This document shows positions 26,487 to 34,259 of a DNA stretch of 64,000 nucleotides, in pieces. The translations under genes and the position numbers were made by a program. Origin of the DNA: JAIEOG01 sp964519985 (GTDB lineage Bacteria > Bdellovibrionota > FAC87 > UBA2466); assembly GCA_964519985.1 (NCBI GenBank), contig CAZFMF010000013.1, positions 21,083 through 85,082 on the forward strand, given 5' to 3'. The stretch's first letter is position 1, and each line of letters begins with the position of its first letter. The notes below the pieces were generated by a model. It was not told the DNA's origin and did no database searches. It saw only the letters and a list, made by a program, of their open reading frames with translations.

Positions 26487-27218
26487 ATGTCAAAAAATAG
26501 CTGGTGGGTCTTAGGGATGTTGCTAGCGGTGCCGGGTTTCTCGGCCCCCGCGGAGGAAAGCAAACCGCCCCACGTCGAAGTGCTTTTCGTTTTGGACCAA
26601 AGTGCTTGGACCAAGAAACTGCACGAGAACGTCGCGGTGGGGGTGGAGCCGATCTTTAGAAAGCTGGCCTTTGAAAAGAAAAGTTGGAACGTCGATTTGC
26701 GCAGTTACGACGTTCGGTCACTTTACCTAAAGGAAGGGTCAACCAATTGGTACGACCTTTTGGATTCTCGGTTTTTTGATGCCAAAGAAGGGTCCGCGGA
26801 GTTGCAACGTGCACTGAAATCCCTGCGACTTGAAGCGGAGGGCGCCAAGGTTTCTTCCACGATGCTCGGGGGCCTGTACGAAATCATGCCGATGTCAGTT
26901 AAGCACGAAAAGCCATTTCCGAACTTTACGGAACGCGTGGCAATTGTCTTGGTGGCGGATTCGCCGGCGACTCTTGCCTCTCCCAAGATTAACGAGAACA
27001 CCATTCTCACCCGTATCATGAACAATGGGATTCCGCTCGAGCGGGTCCGGATCTACGGGTTCTTTGGTGGACAAGAGTTTGGTTGCAAGAGCAGTGGTGA
27101 ACCGTGGCAGTACGCGGGCAGTGCCTACGAGGTGCTGATTCGCGCCACGGGCGGCGCGGCCTTCTCGGGATGTGGTGACACCGAAGCGGCTTTCAATAAG
27201 ATCGCGCAGTTCCTATAG
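26487..27218 (+). CDS. Secreted vWA-like protein of unknown function
   Basis: 243 residues from ATG 26487 with GGAGGGG four nt upstream. A signal peptide (MSKNSWWVLGMLLAVPGFSA) precedes HVEVLFVLDQSAWTKKLHEN, which resembles the first strand and metal-site loop of a von Willebrand A fold but with DQSAW rather than DxSxS. VAIVLVADSP would be the second strand. The chain ends SGCGDTEAAFNKIAQFL. The function is unknown. It probably forms an operon with the next gene 13 nt downstream. Confidence 0.7.
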   Translation: MSKNSWWVLGMLLAVPGFSAPAEESKPPHVEVLFVLDQSAWTKKLHENVAVGVEPIFRKLAFEKKSWNVDLRSYDVRSLYLKEGSTNWYDLLDSRFFDAKEGSAELQRALKSLRLEAEGAKVSSTMLGGLYEIMPMSVKHEKPFPNFTERVAIVLVADSPATLASPKINENTILTRIMNNGIPLERVRIYGFFGGQEFGCKSSGEPWQYAGSAYEVLIRATGGAAFSGCGDTEAAFNKIAQFL

Positions 27219-27231
27219 AGGGATACAAAAC

Positions 27232-28377
27232 GTGTGGCGGTGGGGATTCTGTCTTTTCTTTCTCGCCTCGGCGAGCGGGAAGGGCGCGAACTCAGAATGT
27301 GCTGACCGCCTGCCAGTCCTTCGCCAGCAGTTGGCGGCGATACTCCCCAGCGTTCCCAGCTTTCTGCACGTGAATGGTCAGGGGGTGTCGGTTCCCGTCT
27401 TGCTTTTTAACCGCACGACGTTTTCTCGGATCGAGCCATTTCTTTCGCAAACCTATTCCACGGCGATCGAGTTTTGGAACTACAAAGGGTTCGCTACCAA
27501 GGACCACGGACTTCTCGGTCTGGGGCGGCGTTTGATTGATGTGAACCCCGTGGATCGGCGTCGCGAAGGACGCTACGGTTATAGCTGGGAGTCGACGGTG
27601 CGCTGGCGCCAGCTAGCGACTTACCTGGAGGGCCGACGCGCCGGTTTCGAGCAAAAAAAGCCCAATGCCGCCCAAATCGCTCAAGTGGTATTCGTTCCCG
27701 AACGTCGCGACGATTTCGATGCGATCGAGGTGTACCATCGCCTGCGGCGGGGAGCATTTTTTGTGACCGACCAAAGGGTCGACTCCAATCCGTGTCGACG
27801 CCTAGGACCTGAATATCACCTGCAGGCCGCCGAGAATTGCTTCGAGTTTGGAACCGGCGCTTTCAATCCTGTGCACCTGGCGCAGCTGCGTCACCTCCTA
27901 GCCGAGTTCGGGGTGAGGGACGCGGACGCTTTGCTCGCTGAGCCGAAAGTCCTTTCCTTCCTTCGGCAATTTCGCGAGGAGCTCCTTGCCATTCCCCTGG
28001 AAGATCCCACGCTGTCGATGGATCCGGAACGGGAACGCGGGCTATTGGGACCTCAATTGCTTTGGAAGGATCGCTACCGCGAATGGCTCGCGCCTTGGAC
28101 CGAAGGTCTTACCTTGCAACAAAGGGATCGTTTTTCTCGGTTGGTATTTGGGTATGCCGCATTCCGGGAGTTTGGACGCGCCGTGGGGGCATTGGACCTC
28201 ACGGGGGCCCGAGTTCCGGTTATGCAAAATGGCAAAGAAGTGGCGCGGATCAATGATTTTCTAAACGTTTCCAACCCACGGGTTTTGATGGTTTTGATTT
28301 ACGACGCCAATGTGCGTGAGGAAGATTTTGTCCGTGAGCGTTACCGCGCCCAGGGACATGTACACCGCTTTCCGTAG
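27232..28377 (+). CDS. Secreted protein of unknown function
   Basis: 381 residues from GTG 27232, chosen because AGAGGGA lies 8 nt upstream and an ATG start at 27172 would bury 47 nt in the previous gene. The signal peptide VWRWGFCLFFLASASGKGAN is followed by SECADRLPVLRQQL and a mixed alpha/beta, Arg-rich chain with Cys pairs (NPCRRLG, AENCFEFG). I recognise no family. Base composition is like its neighbours. With the preceding vWA-like protein it looks like a two-gene exported module. Confidence 0.7.
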   Translation: MWRWGFCLFFLASASGKGANSECADRLPVLRQQLAAILPSVPSFLHVNGQGVSVPVLLFNRTTFSRIEPFLSQTYSTAIEFWNYKGFATKDHGLLGLGRRLIDVNPVDRRREGRYGYSWESTVRWRQLATYLEGRRAGFEQKKPNAAQIAQVVFVPERRDDFDAIEVYHRLRRGAFFVTDQRVDSNPCRRLGPEYHLQAAENCFEFGTGAFNPVHLAQLRHLLAEFGVRDADALLAEPKVLSFLRQFREELLAIPLEDPTLSMDPERERGLLGPQLLWKDRYREWLAPWTEGLTLQQRDRFSRLVFGYAAFREFGRAVGALDLTGARVPVMQNGKEVARINDFLNVSNPRVLMVLIYDANVREEDFVRERYRAQGHVHRFP

Positions 28378-28399
28378 TTTGGGCTTTGTAGGGGGGATC

Positions 28400-28686
28400 A
28401 TGGTACGTTTCGCGATTCGGTCTCGTAGGCTAGTGGCGCTGACTCTAATGATAGGTCCGTTTTCTCTGGCCTATCCGCCCGCGTGGGATCACGAAACTCC
28501 TCTCCGGCGTTCGCGACTGCGAGATCGACCGATATCCCCGCGGCTTCGCCCGGGAAAGATCGTTGCGTCGATTTTCTCCGTCTCAAGGGCTACTTCGAAG
28601 CCGAGGCGCGGGCGCGCGGGATCTCGATGCATGAATTGGATACCGACGTTTGGATGCAGCGAGCGGTGAGAAAAAAGAGACCTTGA
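28400..28686 (+). pseudogene. Possible frameshifted small secreted protein
   Basis: From ATG 28400 (GGGGGG just upstream) a good signal peptide reads MVRFAIRSRRLVALTLMIGP then FSLAYPPAWD. After about residue 33 this frame turns into Arg/Pro-rich nonsense. A different frame reads sensibly from about 28485 to 28686: CVDFLRLKGYFEAEARARGI then SMHELDTDVWMQRAV. One indel near 28490 would join them. Either a decayed gene or a sequencing error; family not recognised. Confidence 0.35.
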
Positions 28687-28717
28687 CAATGCATATCATT
28701 AATGCATAATCATATGC
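28683..28717 (+). promoter_or_regulatory. vapBC promoter and operator, apparently leaderless
   Basis: TTGACA (28683-28688) and CATAAT (28705-28710) are 16 bp apart, and the predicted start falls at about 28717, i.e. at the vapB ATG (28718), so the mRNA would be leaderless. The spacer and flanks form an interrupted palindrome with TGCATAT at one end, ATATGCA at the other and ATGCAT in the middle, a typical site for VapB autorepression. This stretch is much richer in A+T than its surroundings. Confidence 0.6.
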
Positions 28718-28903
28718 ATGAGAACTACGCTAATCTTAAAGGAAGATATTCTGAAAAAGGCGCAAGAGGCCACCGGCATCATGGAAAAGACTGCCCTCAT
28801 TCATAAGGGGTTGGAGGCGCTGATCCGACAGGCCGCGATTGAGCGATTGATCAAGATAGGGGGCACGGATTCGAAGGCGACGGCCGGTAGGCGCAGACGG
28901 TGA
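28718..28903 (+). CDS. vapB: VapB-type antitoxin
   Basis: 61 residues: MRTTLILKEDILKKAQEATG, a ribbon-helix-helix start as in VapB antitoxins, then MEKTALIHKGLEALI and a basic tail rich in Arg. It should bind the operator just upstream and neutralise VapC by its C-terminus. It overlaps the toxin gene by 4 nt (GTGA). Transcription appears leaderless. Confidence 0.88.
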   Translation: MRTTLILKEDILKKAQEATGIMEKTALIHKGLEALIRQAAIERLIKIGGTDSKATAGRRRR

Positions 28904-29259
28904 AGGTTCTGGTCGATACGTCGGTTTGGATTGGGCACCTCAAGTCGCCCGTACATTTGTTGAGTGCGCTTCTGGCAAATCAGCAGGTTCTCTCTCATAG
29001 CGCGGTGGTTGGGGAATTGGCGTGCGGTAACTTGAAAAATCGCTCCCAGTTTTTGAGTGACTTAATTTTGCTCCCCGCGGCCACTGAGGCGACTCCTTCG
29101 CTGACTTTGGAGTTCATTGAAAGACATGGCCTATCCGGCTCGGGTCTGGGCTGGGTCGATGTCCAATTGCTAGCGAGCGCAAAGCTTTCGGACGCAAGAC
29201 TATTGAGTCGAGATCGGCGTCTTGGCAAGGTGGCGGTGCGACTTGAGCTTGCGGCTTGA
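28900..29259 (+). CDS. vapC: VapC PIN-domain toxin
   Basis: 119 residues from GTG 28900. The PIN-domain acidic residues are present: Asp in MKVLVDTSVWIGHL, Glu in VVGELACGNL, Asp in GLGWVDVQLLASA and Asp in LLSRDRRLGKV. PIN toxins are Mg-dependent RNases, usually cutting tRNA or rRNA. It is coupled to vapB by a 4-nt overlap and looks intact. The neighbourhood of decayed fragments suggests the module was acquired or duplicated. Confidence 0.9.
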   Translation: MKVLVDTSVWIGHLKSPVHLLSALLANQQVLSHSAVVGELACGNLKNRSQFLSDLILLPAATEATPSLTLEFIERHGLSGSGLGWVDVQLLASAKLSDARLLSRDRRLGKVAVRLELAA

Positions 29260-29463
29260 GCTCCCATCGCCCGCTTACCATCTCGTCTCGGCCCTCTCTG
29301 GGGTCGAGCGGGCCTCTTGCGCACCCAACTGTTGTCGCTCGGTCATAAAGCTAGAATCGCCGATGCTCTCATTGCCCAGAGCTGTTTAGACCATAAACTG
29401 CAACTGATTACTCGCGACCGAGATTTCCTGCCCTTCGAAAAGATCGCCGGCTTAAAGCTGTGA
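29260..29463 (+). pseudogene. C-terminal remnant of a second VapC
   Basis: Directly after the vapC stop the same frame stays open for 67 codons without a start codon of its own. Its end reads ARIADALIAQSCLDHKLQLI then TRDRDFLPFEKIAGLKL, which is the classic PIN C-terminus (Asp-Ala-Leu-Ile-Ala and TRD-DF). The N-terminal half, with the first Asp and the Glu, is missing. It is not a continuation of the intact VapC, which has its own complete C-terminus. Confidence 0.7.
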
Positions 29464-29494
29464 CCGACGGCGATTGAGTGATGGATCAACGCCG

Positions 29495-30295
29495 CTAGTA
29501 CCCCGACGGCACCGCCGGTGCGGCGGGTGCCGGTGTCGGATTCGCCGAGGGCCGCGGCAGTGCGTAAGTTTGGCGCGGCGGCACGGGGTAATACCCGCTC
29601 GACAAGATTCGCCGTGGAGCCGGGCTGACCGGATTCGAGAAATGTTGCGTTGGCGGGCGTGAGCCCGAGGAATAGTGGGTCGTGGCTGGCCTATTGATCA
29701 CCCTTCGGCCGTACGCATCGTAGGTGGTCACCGTATCGGATCGGACGGGGGTCCCGGAGACCCCGTAGATCACCGTGCGGTGAATTGGGTAGCTGTTGTC
29801 GTTCGCACTCTTAGGTGCCACACCTTGGACATTGAACTGGCCATACTCGGGATCGAACTCATCGTCTCGGCCGGTATGAGGCCGAGTGGAAGGCTTGTTA
29901 ACTACGCGACGCACAATTCCATAAGACTGATTGTCGTAGGGGTTTCGGTCGAGCTGGCGTTCGAGTTCCAGCATGCGGCCATGATCGATTTCGTAGGAAA
30001 CCATTGCCCCGCGGCTATCGAAGATGTGGGTGCGCTCTCTGCTCGAACGTTGAATCTCGTCGTATTGTTCTCGGGAAACCCAAACTCCGGTCGCCTCTAC
30101 ATAGTCTTCCCCGCGAAGGTGGCGAACTTGGGCGCTCGGCTTCTTAAAAGGAACGTAGACCTGTTCGCCCGTATAAGTGGGGCGGGTCTGAACCGGCGCC
30201 GAATAGGTTACCGTCTCGGCTTTTAGCTCCGCGGCGAAAAGACAGAATAAGCTGGCCGTTGCCACCAGACTCTTCCAATAGAATTCGACTTTCAT
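29495..30295 (-). CDS. Secreted Pro/Tyr-rich protein of unknown function
   Basis: 266 residues from ATG 30295. The signal peptide ends near LKAET, followed by VTYSAPVQTRPTYTGEQVYV. A central folded-looking part (GVWVSREQYDEIQRSSRERT) is followed by YGxxR-type segments and a Pro/Ala/Tyr-rich C-terminus (ANPTPAPAAPAVPSGY). The tail is likely disordered. No family recognised. It converges with the vapC remnant. Confidence 0.65.
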   Translation of the reverse strand: MKVEFYWKSLVATASLFCLFAAELKAETVTYSAPVQTRPTYTGEQVYVPFKKPSAQVRHLRGEDYVEATGVWVSREQYDEIQRSSRERTHIFDSRGAMVSYEIDHGRMLELERQLDRNPYDNQSYGIVRRVVNKPSTRPHTGRDDEFDPEYGQFNVQGVAPKSANDNSYPIHRTVIYGVSGTPVRSDTVTTYDAYGRRVINRPATTHYSSGSRPPTQHFSNPVSPAPRRILSSGYYPVPPRQTYALPRPSANPTPAPAAPAVPSGY

Positions 30296-30511
30296 GGGTA
30301 ACCTCACTTTTCCGCCGAGGTACCTGAACGCAAAGGAAGAGACAACTGAAATCTCGCGCCAGAAGCCGCTTGGAGAGGGAGCGTGAGCAAACCGAAACTT
30401 CAGCCTTCGGGCAAGGTTAACGGTATTTTGTCCGTGAATTGACTTTTTCAGGCGCGACTCCCAACGATGGTCCCAATGGAGGCTTTTCGGTCTTTAAGAT
30501 CGGGTTTCCGC

Positions 30512-30540
30512 AAAGGGGGGCGCAAACGCGCCCCTTTTTT
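30512..30540. terminator. Bidirectional intrinsic terminator
   Basis: GGGGCGC-AAAC-GCGCCCC flanked by AAAGG on the left and TTTTTT on the right. It lies 16 nt beyond the stop of the minus-strand phosphodiesterase-fold gene and most likely ends that transcript; the plus-strand T-run would also stop readthrough. Confidence 0.75.
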
Positions 30541-30556
30541 GAGACGCCTTTGAAGG

Positions 30557-31510
30557 CTACGGCGTTTCGGCCAGCTCGACTTCCGCAAACGCCCCATAAT
30601 GATCCGAGAGTGGGGACTCGAGCTCTTTCATCGTCTCATTCAAAACAATCTGCGCGCGCTTGGCCTCGAGGCGCGCCGATTTTCCATTGTGGATGAGGAT
30701 GTGATCGATTCGATCGGAAGGGTCGTTCGGAAAACGCCCTGTTTTGATCAAAGGATTTTCGCGATCCCAGGTGGGTTCGGCGACTTTGAGGGTCTCGAAG
30801 ACATCGTTCATATCTAATGCTTTAATCAAGAAATCGAACTCCGCCTTTCCGAGGGCTGGACCGACATTGAAATCTCCGACGACTAGAAAGGGATGTCCTT
30901 TTTCCTTCCAAACGGCGGTCGTTTTCTTAAGCAGTTCCGATTGGCCTTGATGCGCTTTCGTGGCGGCGCGATCTTTGGAAACGCCGGTTTCGCTATTTAC
31001 GGTCAGGACTTGGAGATGCGTGTTGAGAATATCCAGACTTACCGTCGGATGTTTCCGAGGTGAGAGTTCAATACTTAAGGCGCCCTTTCCGCTGAGCACT
31101 TCGGCGCCCGATTTGATCGCGTTTTCAAACGGGACAAAGTGCACGCCGTCATCGGATAGCGTTAGATCATCCTTCTTAAAGGCCGTGACCAAGCCCGACG
31201 AAATCCCGACACCGCTCTTGTGGGCGGGACGAATCACCTCGTAACCCGCTTTCTCCAGTGCGGCGGCGATGTCTTTAGCATGATCATTTTCCCAGACCTC
31301 CTGAAGGGCGAGAACCGTCACTTTGTTCTTCTCGGCGAAATCGACCAAGGCCGCGGGCAAAACCTTCGCTCTCCCGTTCACATTCTTAACCAGATCTCCG
31401 ACAAATTGCGCACGCAGCAGGCCAAGATTGTAGGTCAGCACGGAGATCGTTTGGCCCCGACAGGGGGTGAGGGTGAGGACGAAAGCTAGGAATAGGCCGA
31501 TGACGCGCAT
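30557..31510 (-). CDS. Secreted endonuclease/exonuclease/phosphatase-family protein
   Basis: 317 residues from ATG 31510. The signal peptide MRVIGLFLAFVLTLTPCRGQ precedes an EEP fold: ISVLTYNLGLL (Asn), VTVLALQEVWEND (catalytic Glu), LNTHLQVL, FLVVGDFNVGP (Asp/Asn), DRIDHILIHNG and ESPLSDHYGAFAEVEL (Asp-His). All core catalytic residues are present. Family members include secreted DNases and neutral sphingomyelinases; the sequence does not decide between nuclease and phospholipase C activity. Confidence 0.88.
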   Translation of the reverse strand: MRVIGLFLAFVLTLTPCRGQTISVLTYNLGLLRAQFVGDLVKNVNGRAKVLPAALVDFAEKNKVTVLALQEVWENDHAKDIAAALEKAGYEVIRPAHKSGVGISSGLVTAFKKDDLTLSDDGVHFVPFENAIKSGAEVLSGKGALSIELSPRKHPTVSLDILNTHLQVLTVNSETGVSKDRAATKAHQGQSELLKKTTAVWKEKGHPFLVVGDFNVGPALGKAEFDFLIKALDMNDVFETLKVAEPTWDRENPLIKTGRFPNDPSDRIDHILIHNGKSARLEAKRAQIVLNETMKELESPLSDHYGAFAEVELAETP

Positions 31511-31736
31511 GGGGGGTCTCCGAATCGGCGAACTATATATAGGAAACGGGGTTTTGCCGCAACTACCCGGCCCCTCTAGATCCCGGGCCGGGCTACGCTG
31601 ATGGAGTATCGGTAGGCCGCAAACCAACCTCCCATAAAGGAACCGAATTTTGACTCCGACTAGACTAGCGTCTTAATGGGCGATAGACGCGAGGGGCGGT
31701 TGCGCCGATTTGCGCTATCGGCTAGAAGTCCGCGTG

Positions 31737-32441
31737 ATGCGCCAATCCTTCATCTATCTCCTGCTCTTGTTGACCGGATCGCATGAAATGGGCTTCGCGG
31801 TTACCCCACCGCTGACGTGCGAACAGTTGCTCAATATCGCCGTTCGAACCCGGCTTGCCGGTGCCAAGCGACTGAAATCGGCGGAAACCGTTGCATTGCC
31901 AATGGGCGAATTCACCTACGAGATTATTCTGGGAGGGAGCGGTGCTAACTATCTAACGACGGATCACCGGTTTGTAGTGAAGTTTTACAATGGGTACCAG
32001 CGGGCCTTCGCCTACTACGAATTCCTTGCGTTGGAGTTTCTTCATGAGCGTGGCTACTCGGTCTCACGCCCACTGGGTGAACCCGTCGTCGTTCCAGTGC
32101 GATCTCTGGGGCCGCAGACAGCTTCCGAAGTGTTTGGAGAGTGCGTTTGGGTAGTGGTGAAGCCGTTCGTGCCGGGAATCGAGGTCGAAGGACTGGATGG
32201 TTTGGACCACTACGCGTTGGAGCGCGCGGACTTAGCGGAGTTGAAACAGAAGATAGATTTTGAGTTCGAGTCGGGTGGCTTCAAGCGGTGGTTAGAAGCC
32301 CGCGGTGTTTTGATTGACGAGGTTTTCGATGTGGGAGAATCGCACGACGATCCGCCGGAAGTGAGAGTGCAAGGCAGTCCGGATACGAAGGACGAGAATT
32401 TCATTCGCACGCTGACCCACTGGTTTTTCGTCGATCCCTAA
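31737..32441 (+). CDS. Secreted protein with kinase-like N-lobe features
   Basis: 234 residues from ATG 31737 (GTG 31734 is adjacent). The leader MRQSFIYLLLLLTGSHEMGF is a signal peptide. The mature part contains ILGGSGANYLTTDHRFVVKF, resembling a glycine-rich loop followed by a VVK lysine strand, a Glu-rich helix (YYEFLALEFLHERGYSV) and WVVVKPFVPGIEV like a hinge strand. No HRD or DFG motif is seen, and the chain is too short for a full C-lobe. A pseudokinase or a fructosamine-kinase-like fragment is possible; this is resemblance, not a firm assignment. Confidence 0.5.
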   Translation: MRQSFIYLLLLLTGSHEMGFAVTPPLTCEQLLNIAVRTRLAGAKRLKSAETVALPMGEFTYEIILGGSGANYLTTDHRFVVKFYNGYQRAFAYYEFLALEFLHERGYSVSRPLGEPVVVPVRSLGPQTASEVFGECVWVVVKPFVPGIEVEGLDGLDHYALERADLAELKQKIDFEFESGGFKRWLEARGVLIDEVFDVGESHDDPPEVRVQGSPDTKDENFIRTLTHWFFVDP

Positions 32442-32458
32442 CCTGGATACAAATAGAG

Positions 32459-32542
32459 TGCCTCCGGAGAGAATCGAACTCTCACTCCCGTGAAGGAACC
32501 GGATTTTGAGTCCGGCGCGTCTACCAATTCCGCCACAGAGGC
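32459..32542 (-). tRNA. tRNA-Leu (anticodon CAA)
   Basis: 84 nt on the minus strand. The acceptor arm GCCTCTG pairs with CGGAGGC, the anticodon arm is CCGGA-CTCAAAA-TCCGG with anticodon CAA (reads UUG), a long class II variable arm with TTCCTTCACGGGA follows, then the T arm GAGAG-TTCGATT-CTCTC. CCA is not encoded. MiaA in this window should modify A37 of this tRNA. Confidence 0.95.
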
Positions 32543-32572
32543 CCAATAGGGACTTCAATTCAGAGCAACGGG

Positions 32573-32600
32573 TTTATCAGGGGCCCGTTTTCAACGTCAA
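32573..32600 (-). promoter_or_regulatory. Probable tRNA-Leu promoter
   Basis: On the minus strand TTGACG (32600-32595) is followed 16 nt later by GATAAA, about 30 nt before the tRNA 5' end. Spacing is plausible but the -10 box is weak. Confidence 0.4.
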
Positions 32601-32720
32601 GATAAGAGGCTGATTCTTTAAGGTTTTAGGTGTCCAGATTCTGCATATTGATGCGGAGCGTTGGGAACCGCTAAAATAGCGGGACCCCCTTCGGCCTATG
32701 CCGCAGGGTCGGGAGGCACA

Positions 32721-33200
32721 ATGAAGTACGTTCCGCGAATGCCGATCCCATGGGACATGGTCGTGTTCCTGACCATCACCACTACTGGATTCGGATTCTC
32801 AGTCCATCGACTACTCGATGAAAAACGGTTTGCACTCGCACCCGATCGTCAGATCAGTTTGGAGTCACCCACGAGCGAGGCCGTTCCGGCCACCGCCGAC
32901 TTGGGTTGCCTTGAGCGCAGTCTGCCCACGCAACAGCTGAAGAGCGAAGCGGGGACGATCCGCTTGCGGGGTCGTTTTTGCCATCTTTCGAGCCGCGCGA
33001 TGCGCTCGTTCGACGGCATTCAGATACGTAACTTAACGAATGGTTTTGAAGGCACCGTCTTCTTTCAAGGGTACGACGCTTCGTTTGTTACCGACTACGT
33101 CTTGCTGAAACCGGGTCGCAATGAAATCCAAATCGAGTGGCGCGAAAGCGCCGCGAAGCCCGTGCGCAAAGTCCTCGCTGAAGTCTACGATCACCAATAA
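32721..33200 (+). CDS. Single-pass membrane-anchored protein, unknown function
   Basis: 159 residues from ATG 32721 with GGGAGG upstream. A short basic start is followed by one hydrophobic segment (PWDMVVFLTITTTGFGFSVH), so it is probably an N-in, C-out anchored protein. The soluble part has two Cys (LGCLERSLP, GRFCHLS) and a beta-rich end (GTIRLRGRFC, IQIRNLTNGFEGTVFFQGYD, EIQIEWRES). The beta segment looks like an immunoglobulin-like or FN3-like sandwich, but I cannot name a family. Confidence 0.7.
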   Translation: MKYVPRMPIPWDMVVFLTITTTGFGFSVHRLLDEKRFALAPDRQISLESPTSEAVPATADLGCLERSLPTQQLKSEAGTIRLRGRFCHLSSRAMRSFDGIQIRNLTNGFEGTVFFQGYDASFVTDYVLLKPGRNEIQIEWRESAAKPVRKVLAEVYDHQ

Positions 33201-33205
33201 ACCCG

Positions 33206-34036
33206 TTAGAAATAATAACCGAGCGAAACCTGGTGCCGGTGCTCCGTGGTGAGCGGTCCGGTTGGTATCGTGGTCACAATGGCAGCGTTCAGTTTGGGCG
33301 AGAGCCAGCGACTGAGCGAGCCCTGGATGGCATTGCCGTAGGGAAGGTACGTAATCGTGGCCGAGGGAAGGTCGCGGCCGAGGCTCGCGCTGACCCGCAC
33401 GGCGAGGGAATCGGGTAGCGCTCCGCCCGAAAGCGAACTTACGAAACGGGCGTGATAAATCCCGGCACCCCACGTCTCCGCGACAATCTCCATTTTCGAG
33501 AAATCGGTCAAAACGTCATAACCCAATTGCAAGCGGGGGGCGTTCTTCGCCTTTGAGAAGCTCACCGTCGTGTTTTTCACCTGGTTCATTTGCTGCTGCA
33601 CGCGCTGCACCTGGCGTTTCAAATGGGCGGGCACGTTCCGGGGAGTAAAGGCATTGCGGATCATCGCATCGATGCGCGTGCGCAAGACGCCGGAGGCGAA
33701 TTGCTTGCGCATATCACTCTCACCAATCACCGTCAGCGCACCCATTTGTTGGAATTCGACCCCGTTTTGATCCAGGGGGGAGAAGCGCGTCTGCATTTCG
33801 TGGTAGCGCCAGGTGTCGGCATAACTGCGGGCCAGACTGCCATCGGTCGAGGAGACATAATTTTGGTAGAGCCAATCTTGAACCGGTGGTTTGGGCAGTT
33901 CCATCAGATGCTCGATGTGGCCGTCGGACGCGGCGGCGATAGCGGCCATTTGGCGGTCGCCTTCGGCGTAGGCGGTGGCCGGCGAAAAGGCGACAAGCCA
34001 CGCCAGCACGAGTCGCACCCCGCGCGGCGCTGCCAT
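33206..34036 (-). CDS. Secreted protein, probable outer-membrane barrel
   Basis: 276 residues from ATG 34036 (MAAPRGVRLVLAWLVAFSPA, signal peptide). The N-terminal third is helical; the second half alternates polar and hydrophobic residues in strands (LQLGYDVLTDFSKMEIVAET, YHARFVSSLSGG, LNAAIVTTIPTG) and the chain ends RHQVSLGYYF. A terminal Phe in such a strand is the usual signal for BAM-dependent insertion. A central Gln/Arg helix (LKRQVQRVQQQMNQVKN) is unusual. No family recognised. Confidence 0.65.
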   Translation of the reverse strand: MAAPRGVRLVLAWLVAFSPATAYAEGDRQMAAIAAASDGHIEHLMELPKPPVQDWLYQNYVSSTDGSLARSYADTWRYHEMQTRFSPLDQNGVEFQQMGALTVIGESDMRKQFASGVLRTRIDAMIRNAFTPRNVPAHLKRQVQRVQQQMNQVKNTTVSFSKAKNAPRLQLGYDVLTDFSKMEIVAETWGAGIYHARFVSSLSGGALPDSLAVRVSASLGRDLPSATITYLPYGNAIQGSLSRWLSPKLNAAIVTTIPTGPLTTEHRHQVSLGYYF

Positions 34037-34259
34037 GGCCTTGTTCCAACTCCCAACCACGAGTCTCACGTCTTCATCCCTCAAACCGGCCCGCGGCACC
34101 TTGGCCCGCGAGAGCCTGTCTAGCGCCTAGGCGGGAGCAAGACGAATGCCAGGTGAAGACCGGACGGATGCATCGTTCGCATGCGTGATTTTCAAAGCGG
34201 GAGGTGAAAACAGGGTGTCGAGTTCTTAGGCAGGGCCGTAAATGGGCCGCGCAGAGACT

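Noticed and set aside
28310..28669. Upstream start for the frame at 28400
   Set aside because: The extra 30 codons overlap the end of the preceding gene and lack a ribosome site, whereas ATG 28400 has one and a signal peptide.
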